Shown piece by piece: positions 1 to 6,747 of a DNA stretch of 64,000 nucleotides. The notes under the pieces are model-generated. The model saw only the letters and a program-made list of their open reading frames with translations, did not search any database and was not told the origin of the DNA. The DNA is from Mesorhizobium sp. M4B.F.Ca.ET.058.02.1.1 (GTDB taxonomy: Bacteria; Pseudomonadota; Alphaproteobacteria; Rhizobiales; Rhizobiaceae): positions 1,426,001-1,490,000 of the forward strand of contig NZ_CP034450.1 of assembly GCF_003952505.1 (NCBI RefSeq), given 5' to 3'. Positions within the stretch are counted from its first letter, which is position 1. Each line of letters opens with the position of its first letter. Made by a program: the position numbers and the translations under genes.

Positions 1-1001
1 GCGATGCTCTCGCCGTTCTCGCGCACGCGCGTCAGCGTGTAGCGCAGCTCGGCCTCCGCCTGGTTCTTGCGCTCGGAGAGCTGGACGAAGTTGCGACCGA
101 TGACCACCATCGAGGTCGAGGTGATGGCGGCATAGATGACAGCGGCGATGACCAGGAAGCCGGGAATGGTGATGGTCTCGCCGGCGATCGGCAGGGTGAG
201 CGCCCCACCGATCGTCCACAGCACCACGATGAAGGTCGAGGCGGCGAGAAACGCCACCAGGACGCCTGAGATGAAATCGACGGGCGAATCGGTGGCGATG
301 CGCAGATCCTCGGTCATGCGGGCTTCGGGGTTCTGGTGGTCGCCGCTGACCAGGTTCAGCTGATAGTAGCGGCCGCTGGCCAGCCAGCGCGAGATGACCG
401 CGGTGGTCAGCCAGGAACGCCAGCGGCGCTGGATCGTCATGCGCAGATAGACCTGCGCAACGACAAGGCTTCCGTTGGCGAACACGAGCGGCAGGAAGAC
501 GGCGGTGAGGAGATAGACGGTGCGGGCGTCGCGCTGCTCGAGGGCGTCGAAGATCGAACGGTTCCAGACATTGATGCCGTACTGGACGCCGACATTGATG
601 CAGATCAGGATCAACAGCCCGATCGTGAACGGCCAGGCGAGCCTGTCGCCGCGCCGGCTCCAGTAGCCGCGGGCGCTGATCCAGAAACGCCGCAGCAGAT
701 ATTTCTTGCGCGCCTGCTCGGCTTCTTCGGGGGTCAGCTTCGGATCGGGTTCGACGGCCTCCGGCGGCGGCGCGGCCTCGCCGTTGACCTCGGGAGCCGA
801 GGCCTTCTCTTCGCGCGACTTCTCTTGGCTCGATTCCTCCTGGCGCGATTTCTCTGCCCTCGTTTTCTCTGGACGCGCCTTCTCTCCGCGCGACTTCTCT
901 TCGTCTGGCGTCCCTGGGCGCGACCGCTTCTGGCGTGACTTCGGGGCACCGCGCGGTTTGGCGCCGGCGGCCGGCTTCGGTTTGGAATCAACTTCTGACA
1001 T
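1..1001 (-). CDS. SbmA/BacA-type ABC transporter, N-terminal part
   Basis: The gene runs off the left edge; 333 codons from the start are present. After the ATG comes a charged, low-complexity arm of about 100 residues made of variations on EKSR, then a conserved stretch with membrane segments (for example residues about 120-140, AWPFTIGLLILICINVGVQY) and the motif region VYLRMTIQRRWRSWLT and ITSTSMVVIGRNF. These are typical of the ABC_membrane_2 permease family (SbmA/BacA, YddA, BclA, peroxisomal-type half transporters), which import peptides or acyl compounds through the inner membrane. Whether an ATP-binding domain follows cannot be seen here; the YddA/BclA branch carries one, BacA does not. 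It is divergent from the Hpt gene. Family placement is fairly sure, the substrate is not. Confidence 0.75.
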   Translation of the reverse strand, partial: MSEVDSKPKPAAGAKPRGAPKSRQKRSRPGTPDEEKSRGEKARPEKTRAEKSRQEESSQEKSREEKASAPEVNGEAAPPPEAVEPDPKLTPEEAEQARKKYLLRRFWISARGYWSRRGDRLAWPFTIGLLILICINVGVQYGINVWNRSIFDALEQRDARTVYLLTAVFLPLVFANGSLVVAQVYLRMTIQRRWRSWLTTAVISRWLASGRYYQLNLVSGDHQNPEARMTEDLRIATDSPVDFISGVLVAFLAASTFIVVLWTIGGALTLPIAGETITIPGFLVIAAVIYAAITSTSMVVIGRNFVQLSERKNQAEAELRYTLTRVRENGESI

Positions 1002-1170
1002 CAGCCGACAACGGCTTCAAAATCAGAAGGTTTCATGCCGTCGGCTCGATAGTCCGGCTGCCGGCAGCCCTGACCAGCACTTGCAACGGCCTGACGCCAC
1101 CCAGCAATCCCGCCCCGGCCATTCCAACACGCCCGACTTTCTGTTTGAATGCCGCCGACATTCGAATGGA

Positions 1171-1455
1171 GTGCGGCCCATTTCAAACGATCCCTTCGCC
1201 CCCTTGCGGGAGCGTTTCCTGGCCCGGTGCGCCGATCAGCTCGCGGAGCTGAAGGCCGCGCGGGAGCAAGGTCCCCTGCCCGACGTGACCAAGCTCGCCC
1301 ACTCGCTGGCGGGAGCCGGCGGAACATTCGGCTTTGCGGAGATCAGTGCCAAGGCAGCGGCGCTGGAGACGCTGCTGGTCGAACAGGCGGATGGCGGTGC
1401 CATTGACGCAGCGCTCGATGCGCTGATCGCGGAGATCGAGCGCACGCTGCAATGA
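1171..1455 (+). CDS. Hpt-domain histidine phosphotransfer protein
   Basis: This small protein of about 94 residues ends at a TGA at 1453-1455. The central stretch KLAHSLAGAGGTFGF matches the Hpt signature in which the histidine of AHSLAG accepts a phosphoryl group from a receiver domain; the rest is helical and alanine/leucine rich as in the four-helix Hpt bundle. No ATG fits: the frame stays open far upstream into the transporter antisense strand, so the GTG at 1171 is chosen because the domain begins just after it. TTG 1081 is an alternative. The gene converges on the glycosyltransferase gene (30 bp between stops). An Hpt protein beside a hybrid kinase with two receiver domains and two free receivers suggests it relays phosphate among them; that is inference. 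Confidence 0.7.
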   Translation: MRPISNDPFAPLRERFLARCADQLAELKAAREQGPLPDVTKLAHSLAGAGGTFGFAEISAKAAALETLLVEQADGGAIDAALDALIAEIERTLQ

Positions 1456-1485
1456 CGCGAATGGCCGGGCGCGAACCGGCCGCGC

Positions 1486-2913
1486 CTATTTCTTGGCGCC
1501 GCCGAGGCCGGTCCTGGTCATCTCGCCCCAGCCCTGGTTGCCGCGCAAAAACTGCCACCAGCCCTTCACGCGCCAGAAATTGTTGAGCTGGCGGTAGCCG
1601 AAATTCTCGATCACGGCGACCGCCGTCAGCACGGCCAGGTCCCTGGCGCGAGGAAAGCGTTGCAACTCGGCCTCTTCGAGGACGAGCGAGCAGACGCTGA
1701 CGCAGACGCCATAGGTGAAGACGAGTGAAGTGAAGGCGAGCAGATATTCGCCCGACAGGATGCCGAGCAGCCAGAAGGCCGGGATCAATATATAGCCCAG
1801 CACCTCGGCCACCGGCCCCAGCACGTCGACGATCAGTATGTGGCCGAAGCCGAGGAAGCCGACGCGGCCGTAGCGCGGGTTGAACAGCATCGCGCGGTAG
1901 CGGAAGAAGCATTCGAGCGCGCCGCGCTGCCAGCGCGTGCGCTGCCTGCCCAGCACGCTCAGCGTCTCCGGCGCCTCGGTCCAGCACACCGGCTCGGGAA
2001 CGAACTGGATGCGGTATTTGCGCCTGGTATCGCGCATGTGGCGGTGCAGCTTGATGACGAGGTCGAGGTCTTCGCCCATCGAACCCTGGGTGAAGCCGCC
2101 GACCGCCACCACTTCGGCGCGGCGGAACATGCCGAAGGCGCCGGAGACCAGCATCAGCGTGTTGATGCGGCTCCAGGCAAGCCTGGCCATCAGGAAAGCG
2201 CGCAGGTATTCGACCACCTGCAGCAGCGGCAGCAGGCGCCACGGCAGGCGCACCTCGCGCACCCTGCCCGCCTCGATCCGCGAGCCGTTGGCGATGCGGA
2301 TCGTGCCGCCGACAGCGATGGTGCGCTCCGGATCGTCGATGAAGGGTTGCGCCGCGCGCATCAGCGCGTCGGGTTCGAGGATGGAATCGCCGTCGATGAC
2401 GCAGAACAGCGGCGCGCGGCAGACATTGATGCCGGCATTCTGGGCATCGGCCTTGCCGCCATTCTCCTTGTCGACCACGAACAGCCGCTCGGTCATCGGC
2501 GAGGAATAGAGGCCGCGGATCGGCTGGTGCGCCAGTTCCTCCTCGTAGGGCCGGTGGAACTTCACCAGCCTGAAGGCCTCGATCAGGCGCTGCAGCGTGT
2601 CGTCCTTCGAGCCGTCGTTGATGACGATCACCTCGAAATTCGGATATTCGAGCGCCAGCATGGAATGGACGCTCTCGACCACGTTCAGTGCCTCGTTGTA
2701 GGCGGGCACCAAAAGCGCGATCGGCGGCGCGACGTCGCCATAGCGGTGCCAGAGCAGCGCCGAGCGCGCCACCGGCGGGCGCATGGACAGCGCGTAGGCG
2801 GCGACGATGAGCTGCAACAGGTAGATCGCCGTTTGCGCCAGCCCGGCCCCGATGATGAACCAGGACAGGATTGAGGCTGTCAGAACGATCTGGTGGCTCC
2901 AGTCGGCGATCAT
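1486..2913 (-). CDS. Membrane glycosyltransferase family 2, processive type
   Basis: The 475-residue protein starts with one membrane span (about residues 12-40), then a GT2 catalytic domain, then three or four C-terminal spans. Key residues visible: DGSKD near 98, GKADAQNAG near 155, DGDS (the DxD metal/UDP site) near 174, GED near 281 (catalytic base) and QRTRWQRG near 326, that is the D, DxD, D, QxxRW set of processive synthases such as PgaC, hyaluronan and cellulose synthases. It should polymerise a sugar nucleotide at the inner membrane and push the chain to the periplasm. The ATG at 2913 overlaps the TGA of the HEAT gene by four bases (ATGA), so the two are translationally coupled; the longer ORF upstream of that ATG is rejected. 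The sugar is unknown. Confidence 0.85.
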   Translation of the reverse strand: MIADWSHQIVLTASILSWFIIGAGLAQTAIYLLQLIVAAYALSMRPPVARSALLWHRYGDVAPPIALLVPAYNEALNVVESVHSMLALEYPNFEVIVINDGSKDDTLQRLIEAFRLVKFHRPYEEELAHQPIRGLYSSPMTERLFVVDKENGGKADAQNAGINVCRAPLFCVIDGDSILEPDALMRAAQPFIDDPERTIAVGGTIRIANGSRIEAGRVREVRLPWRLLPLLQVVEYLRAFLMARLAWSRINTLMLVSGAFGMFRRAEVVAVGGFTQGSMGEDLDLVIKLHRHMRDTRRKYRIQFVPEPVCWTEAPETLSVLGRQRTRWQRGALECFFRYRAMLFNPRYGRVGFLGFGHILIVDVLGPVAEVLGYILIPAFWLLGILSGEYLLAFTSLVFTYGVCVSVCSLVLEEAELQRFPRARDLAVLTAVAVIENFGYRQLNNFWRVKGWWQFLRGNQGWGEMTRTGLGGAKK

Positions 2914-3947
2914 GTGGCAGGGCCCTCGGCAAGGATGAGCGAGGCGGTGCGCTGGCTGCGCGAGACGTCGCTGGCGGCCATCGCGCGCAGCATCTTTTCG
3001 CCGGGCTGGCCGAAGGAGCGCAGCGCGTTGGCGGCGGCATAGCGCACGGTCCACACCTCGTCGTCCATCAGCCCGGCGAGCGTCGCAGCGAGTTCGCTGA
3101 GGCCGAGGCGGCCGGCGGCGTCGGCGGCGTCGGCGCGCACGTCGAGGTCGTCGCTCGCCATCGCGCTCGCCAGGATGGACGGCGCGTCGGCATGGCCGGT
3201 CAGGCCGAGCGCGCGGAGCGCGGCGGCGGCGACCTCGGGTGAGGCATCGCCGGCGAGGCTGGCGAAGAAATCGGCGAAGCCGAAGCCGCCGGCGCGGGCC
3301 AGCGCTTCGATCGCGGCCGCCCTGACGACTGGCACGCCGTCCGCGCGCGATGCATGCACCGCAAGCTCGTTGAAGCGCGTCCGCGGAAAGCGCCTGAACA
3401 GCTCGATGACGCGCCGCGAGCGCTGCCCCGCCACGCCGATATTGTCCAGTACGAAGTCGAGCAGCGGCAGGCTGCCGAGATCGCTGAGCGCGATGGCCGC
3501 GGCGATCCTGACTTCGCGCGAGCGGTCCTCGGCCAGCGCCGAAAGCAGGCGTGCCGACGCATCCTCCGAATCCAGCGCCGCGAGCATCTCGGCGGCGTGG
3601 ATGCGTTCGGCGACGTTGCCTCGTTCAAGCTGCCTGCCGACACGGGCCGGCATGCCGCATTCCTTGAAGGCGGCAAGGACGTCGTCGTGCTCCGCGCCGC
3701 GCAGCAGCGACAGGAATTCGAAGCCGGCATTGATCGCCACCCCGGCCGGCACCGCGAGGATGGCCGCCTTCAGGGCCTCGCGGTCGCGGTTTTCGGTGAA
3801 GGCGATCAGCGCCGTCAGAAGCTGGCGCCGCTGATCGGCGGCGGCAGTGCTCCGGCGCTCCTGCAGCACCCGGCGCGCGATCAAAAGCAGCATGATCACC
3901 AGCGAAAGGGCGCTGAGCAGAATGGACATGTCCCAGACCAGCCACAT
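2910..3947 (-). CDS. Membrane-anchored HEAT-repeat protein
   Basis: The chosen start, ATG 3947, lies two bases after the stop of the upstream TPR/barrel gene and gives 345 residues: an N-terminal membrane segment (about residues 8-28, ILLSALSLVIMLLLIARRVL), a basic stretch, then from about residue 100 onward a series of helix pairs of the HEAT/PBS type with repeated motifs such as VRIAAAIALSDLG, VVRAAAIEALARAG, EVAAAALRALG, DVRADAADAAGRLG and VRYAAANALRSFG. HEAT repeats form a curved scaffold for protein binding. Anchored in the inner membrane and encoded between an outer-membrane exporter and a polysaccharide synthase, it probably bridges or regulates the two. The domain faces the cytoplasm or periplasm depending on topology, which I cannot settle. 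The domain is clear, the role inferred. Confidence 0.8.
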   Translation of the reverse strand: MWLVWDMSILLSALSLVIMLLLIARRVLQERRSTAAADQRRQLLTALIAFTENRDREALKAAILAVPAGVAINAGFEFLSLLRGAEHDDVLAAFKECGMPARVGRQLERGNVAERIHAAEMLAALDSEDASARLLSALAEDRSREVRIAAAIALSDLGSLPLLDFVLDNIGVAGQRSRRVIELFRRFPRTRFNELAVHASRADGVPVVRAAAIEALARAGGFGFADFFASLAGDASPEVAAAALRALGLTGHADAPSILASAMASDDLDVRADAADAAGRLGLSELAATLAGLMDDEVWTVRYAAANALRSFGQPGEKMLRAMAASDVSRSQRTASLILAEGPAT

Positions 3948-3949
3948 GA

Positions 3950-5707
3950 TCAGAACCGCGCGGTCAGACCGAGCCCGAATATGGTCCGGTCGAAGGTCGG
4001 GCGTTGCTCGTGCGCCAGGCTGGCGCGCAGCGTCAGCGGATCGCTGACATCCCAGGAAAGGCCACCGAAGACGGTGCGCGTCGGCACCAGCGTGCCGTCG
4101 GAGATTTCCGGCGCGTCGGCGTAACCGCCGAACAGGTTGAAGCGGGGCGTCACCACAAGATCGGCGCGCAGCACATAACCGTCGGCGCGCGTGCCGATAT
4201 CGTCCTCGGCGTGCACCCAGCGGGCGGAAAGCCCGAGGCGGCCATCGAGGATGTAGCCCTGCACCCGGGGCGAGATGGTGGTGACGCCGGCATTGGCGAA
4301 ATCGTCGTAGCGGGCGTCGATGTTGAGCGAGACCGGACCGAATTGCCTGGCCGGCGCCATGACCTGCCAGGACGCGCCGGCACCGATCGAGTAGCGCGCC
4401 AGGAAATCGGCGTCCGGGGTCGCTGCCGCCAGCGCATAGGCGGAGAAGGCGGGCGAAAAGGCCTGGTCGATGCGGCCCTCGACCTGGACGTCGGTATGGC
4501 CGTAGCGGGTCGCCACCCGGCTGCGGCCCGAAATGGTCGTTGCCGGCGACAGCCGATAGGCAAGACCTGCCGAACTGTCGGTCCAGTCGCCGAGCCCGTC
4601 GCTGAGATCGCTCATCTCTGTGCCGATATCGAGCCGCCATTTGCGCGGCGGCGGCACGGCCAGCCTCTGCTCGATGTCGGCGGAGCCGGGCTCGATGGCC
4701 AGCGCCTGTCGGTAGGCCAGCCGCGCGGCGGCGTCGTCACCCTCGGCGCGGCGCACATCGCCGATGCCGACCAGCGCCTCGGCATTGCGCGGATCGACCG
4801 CAAATGCGCGCTGGAACGACTGTTCGGCCCGCCTGTAATCCGCTTCCAGCAGGGCAATCCTGGCGTCGAGGTTCAGCACCTCGACATTGTCCGGCGCCGA
4901 AGCCAGCGCCTCATCGGCCAGCGCGCGGGCGCGCGGCAAATCGCCCTGCCAGATCGCCAGGCGCACCTTGCCGAGGCGAGCGTCGAGCAGGCCGGGATCG
5001 ATGGCCAACGCCCTGTCGAAAAAATGCCCGGCCTCGTCGAAGCGCTGGCCGGAGCCGACGACAAGGCCAAGGGCGACCAGTATGTCGGTGTTCTTCGGCG
5101 CCAGCCTTAGCGCCCGGCGATAGGCCTGCTCGGCCTCTGGCAGCTTGCCCGCCGCCCTGAGCCGCCTGCCCTGCTGCATCAGCCCGGCGACGGGATCCGC
5201 CCGCCGCGGGGGCGCCTTCTTCGCGGGCACTGCAGCCGCCGGAGCGGGCTTCATCTTGCTGCCGGCGGCGGCCTGCTTTGCCTTGCGAATGGTCTCGACC
5301 AGCGCCGCGGCGTCGGCATTGCCGGGCTCGGCGCGGACCACCGATTCGGCCAGCGGCAGTGCCGCATCCAGATTGCCGGAGCGGAACTCAACCTCGGCCA
5401 GGCCGAAGCTGGCATCCTGATAGGCCGGGGCAAGCGAGAGCGCCCTGGAAAAGGCCTCGCGCGCGGCCGGCAGATCGTTGCGGCCGAGCTCGGCAAAGCC
5501 GAGCTGCACCAGAACATCGGCATTGCCGGGTTTCAGCGCCAGCGCGCGCTTGAGCAGGTCCGCCGCCTCATCGAAATGCTGGGCTTGCCTTGCCTTGACG
5601 CCGGACGCGTAGAGCTCGTCGGCGGTCTGGGCCAATGAGACGCCGGGAGATGCGGCGATTGCCAGGAACATGCATGCGGCAATGGCGGCGCGCCGGCTTC
5701 GCTGCAT
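3950..5707 (-). CDS. TPR protein with C-terminal YaiO-like outer-membrane beta-barrel
   Basis: The protein has 585 residues. A signal peptide (residues 1-27, ending SLAQ) is followed by TPR units (about 28-160 and 175-335, for example ALKPGNADVLVQLGFAELGR and ALRLAPKNTDILVALGLVVG) separated by a K/P/A-rich linker. From about 350 to the end there are alternating beta-strand segments of a barrel, finishing with the aromatic C-terminal residue (TARF) typical of proteins inserted by the Bam complex. The layout resembles PgaA-like export proteins and YaiO/NfrA-type proteins: periplasmic TPR superhelix plus outer-membrane pore. The ATG 5707 overlaps the stop of the receiver gene by one base (TGATG). 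With the downstream glycosyltransferase it most likely exports a polysaccharide. Confidence 0.82.
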   Translation of the reverse strand: MQRSRRAAIAACMFLAIAASPGVSLAQTADELYASGVKARQAQHFDEAADLLKRALALKPGNADVLVQLGFAELGRNDLPAAREAFSRALSLAPAYQDASFGLAEVEFRSGNLDAALPLAESVVRAEPGNADAAALVETIRKAKQAAAGSKMKPAPAAAVPAKKAPPRRADPVAGLMQQGRRLRAAGKLPEAEQAYRRALRLAPKNTDILVALGLVVGSGQRFDEAGHFFDRALAIDPGLLDARLGKVRLAIWQGDLPRARALADEALASAPDNVEVLNLDARIALLEADYRRAEQSFQRAFAVDPRNAEALVGIGDVRRAEGDDAAARLAYRQALAIEPGSADIEQRLAVPPPRKWRLDIGTEMSDLSDGLGDWTDSSAGLAYRLSPATTISGRSRVATRYGHTDVQVEGRIDQAFSPAFSAYALAAATPDADFLARYSIGAGASWQVMAPARQFGPVSLNIDARYDDFANAGVTTISPRVQGYILDGRLGLSARWVHAEDDIGTRADGYVLRADLVVTPRFNLFGGYADAPEISDGTLVPTRTVFGGLSWDVSDPLTLRASLAHEQRPTFDRTIFGLGLTARF

Positions 5708-6093
5708 CAGCGCTTGTTCCGCGCGATCAGACGCGCAAGCCGGGCCAGGAGTTCTTCGGGGATGAACGGCTTCACCAGGTAGTCGTCGGCACCCTTTTCG
5801 AGCGCCGAGACGATGTCCTTTTCGGCCTTGCGCGCGGTCAGCATGACGACCGGAGTTTCGGACAGAGCCGGATCGCCCTTGATGCGCGCCAGCACCTCGA
5901 TGCCGTCAGCCTTGGGCATCATCGCATCGAGCACGATGATGTCGGGTGCGTCCCGCTCCGCCTTGGAGAGCGCTTCGGCACCGTCGACCGCTTTGATGAC
6001 CTCGTATCCCTTCGCCCTCAGCCTGAATTCCATCAGCTCGAGCAGCAACGGATCGTCATCGCAGATCAGAATTCTTGCCTTCGCTCCGTTCAC
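5707..6093 (-). CDS. Stand-alone response-regulator receiver protein
   Basis: This is a single receiver domain of 128 residues: acidic pocket ICDDD near residues 10-14, phospho-acceptor aspartate in VLDAMMP near 55, threonine in MLTARKAEK near 83 and the conserved lysine in LVKPF near 105. No output domain follows. The start chosen is GTG 6093, which has GGAG eight bases upstream and places the domain right at the N-terminus; ATG 6147 and ATG 6165 (the latter with GGAA upstream) are in-frame alternatives. It is the first gene of the coupled unit receiver, TPR/barrel, HEAT, glycosyltransferase, so it probably passes a phosphorylation signal to the polysaccharide machine by protein contact. A 268-bp gap separates it from the next receiver gene; that gap probably carries the operon promoter. 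Confidence 0.85.
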   Translation of the reverse strand: MNGAKARILICDDDPLLLELMEFRLRAKGYEVIKAVDGAEALSKAERDAPDIIVLDAMMPKADGIEVLARIKGDPALSETPVVMLTARKAEKDIVSALEKGADDYLVKPFIPEELLARLARLIARNKR

Positions 6094-6361
6094 CTGTCCT
6101 GCTCCGGTTCCGTCGCCCCCCGGAGTGATCAATCCATGGACCGCCATCCGCCAATGCGGGTCCATGCCATAGTTCCGCGCGGGTGTTCCCCGCGCCCGCC
6201 AACGCCGCGTAATCATAGATAAAGCCGATTCGCGACGGCCGCATTTCGATACAATCAGTAGATGAATATGAGGGCATGGTATAGGAGCCGTAAACGGCGC
6301 CGCACAGCTTCCGCAGCAGCTTATCGCCTATGCCGGCCGCGTGGACATCCGAAGCAGGCCG

Positions 6362-6742
6362 TCAGCCCGTTCGTAGCGCAAGCAGCTTGCTGACTTCACC
6401 GGCAAGCGCCAGCGGGTCGAAGGGTTTGGCGATGACCCCGACTGCCCCCATGGCCAGATAGTGTTCGACCTGATGCGTCTGGGTGCGCGCCGTGATGAAC
6501 GCCACGGGTATCGATGCCGTAAGCGGCGAGGCGGCCAGCCGCTTCAGCGTCTCCGGCCCGTCCATGTCCGGCATCATCACGTCGAGCAGGATGAGGTTGG
6601 GCTGCCAATCGGCGGCGACCGCCAGTGCTTCGGCGCCAGAAGAGCAGGACCGCACCTCGAACCGTGGCTCGAGCTCGAGCGACATTTGGGCGATCTCGCG
6701 AATGTCGTCCTCGTCATCCACATAGAGTATCCTTGTCGACAT
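6362..6742 (-). CDS. Second stand-alone receiver protein
   Basis: The 126-residue protein has a complete receiver domain and nothing else: VDDEDD near residues 8-13, the acceptor aspartate in LLDVMMPDMDG near 54, the threonine in FITARTQ near 83 and lysine in VIAKPFDP near 105. ATG 6742 follows the stop of the hybrid kinase gene by five bases and has GGGAG eight bases upstream. A GTG at 6751 that overlaps the kinase stop (GTGA) is possible but has its AGGGA directly adjacent. It is therefore the second gene of a kinase-receiver operon and is the obvious phospho-acceptor of that kinase or of the Hpt protein. It differs clearly in sequence from the receiver at 5707-6093, so this is not a recent duplication. 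Confidence 0.85.
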   Translation of the reverse strand: MSTRILYVDDEDDIREIAQMSLELEPRFEVRSCSSGAEALAVAADWQPNLILLDVMMPDMDGPETLKRLAASPLTASIPVAFITARTQTHQVEHYLAMGAVGVIAKPFDPLALAGEVSKLLALRTG

Positions 6743-6747
6743 CAACC

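Noticed and set aside
1840..2874. 344-codon plus-strand ORF over the glycosyltransferase gene
   Set aside because: Exact antisense of a well-supported gene; composition rich in histidine, aspartate and arginine as expected of a GC-rich shadow frame.
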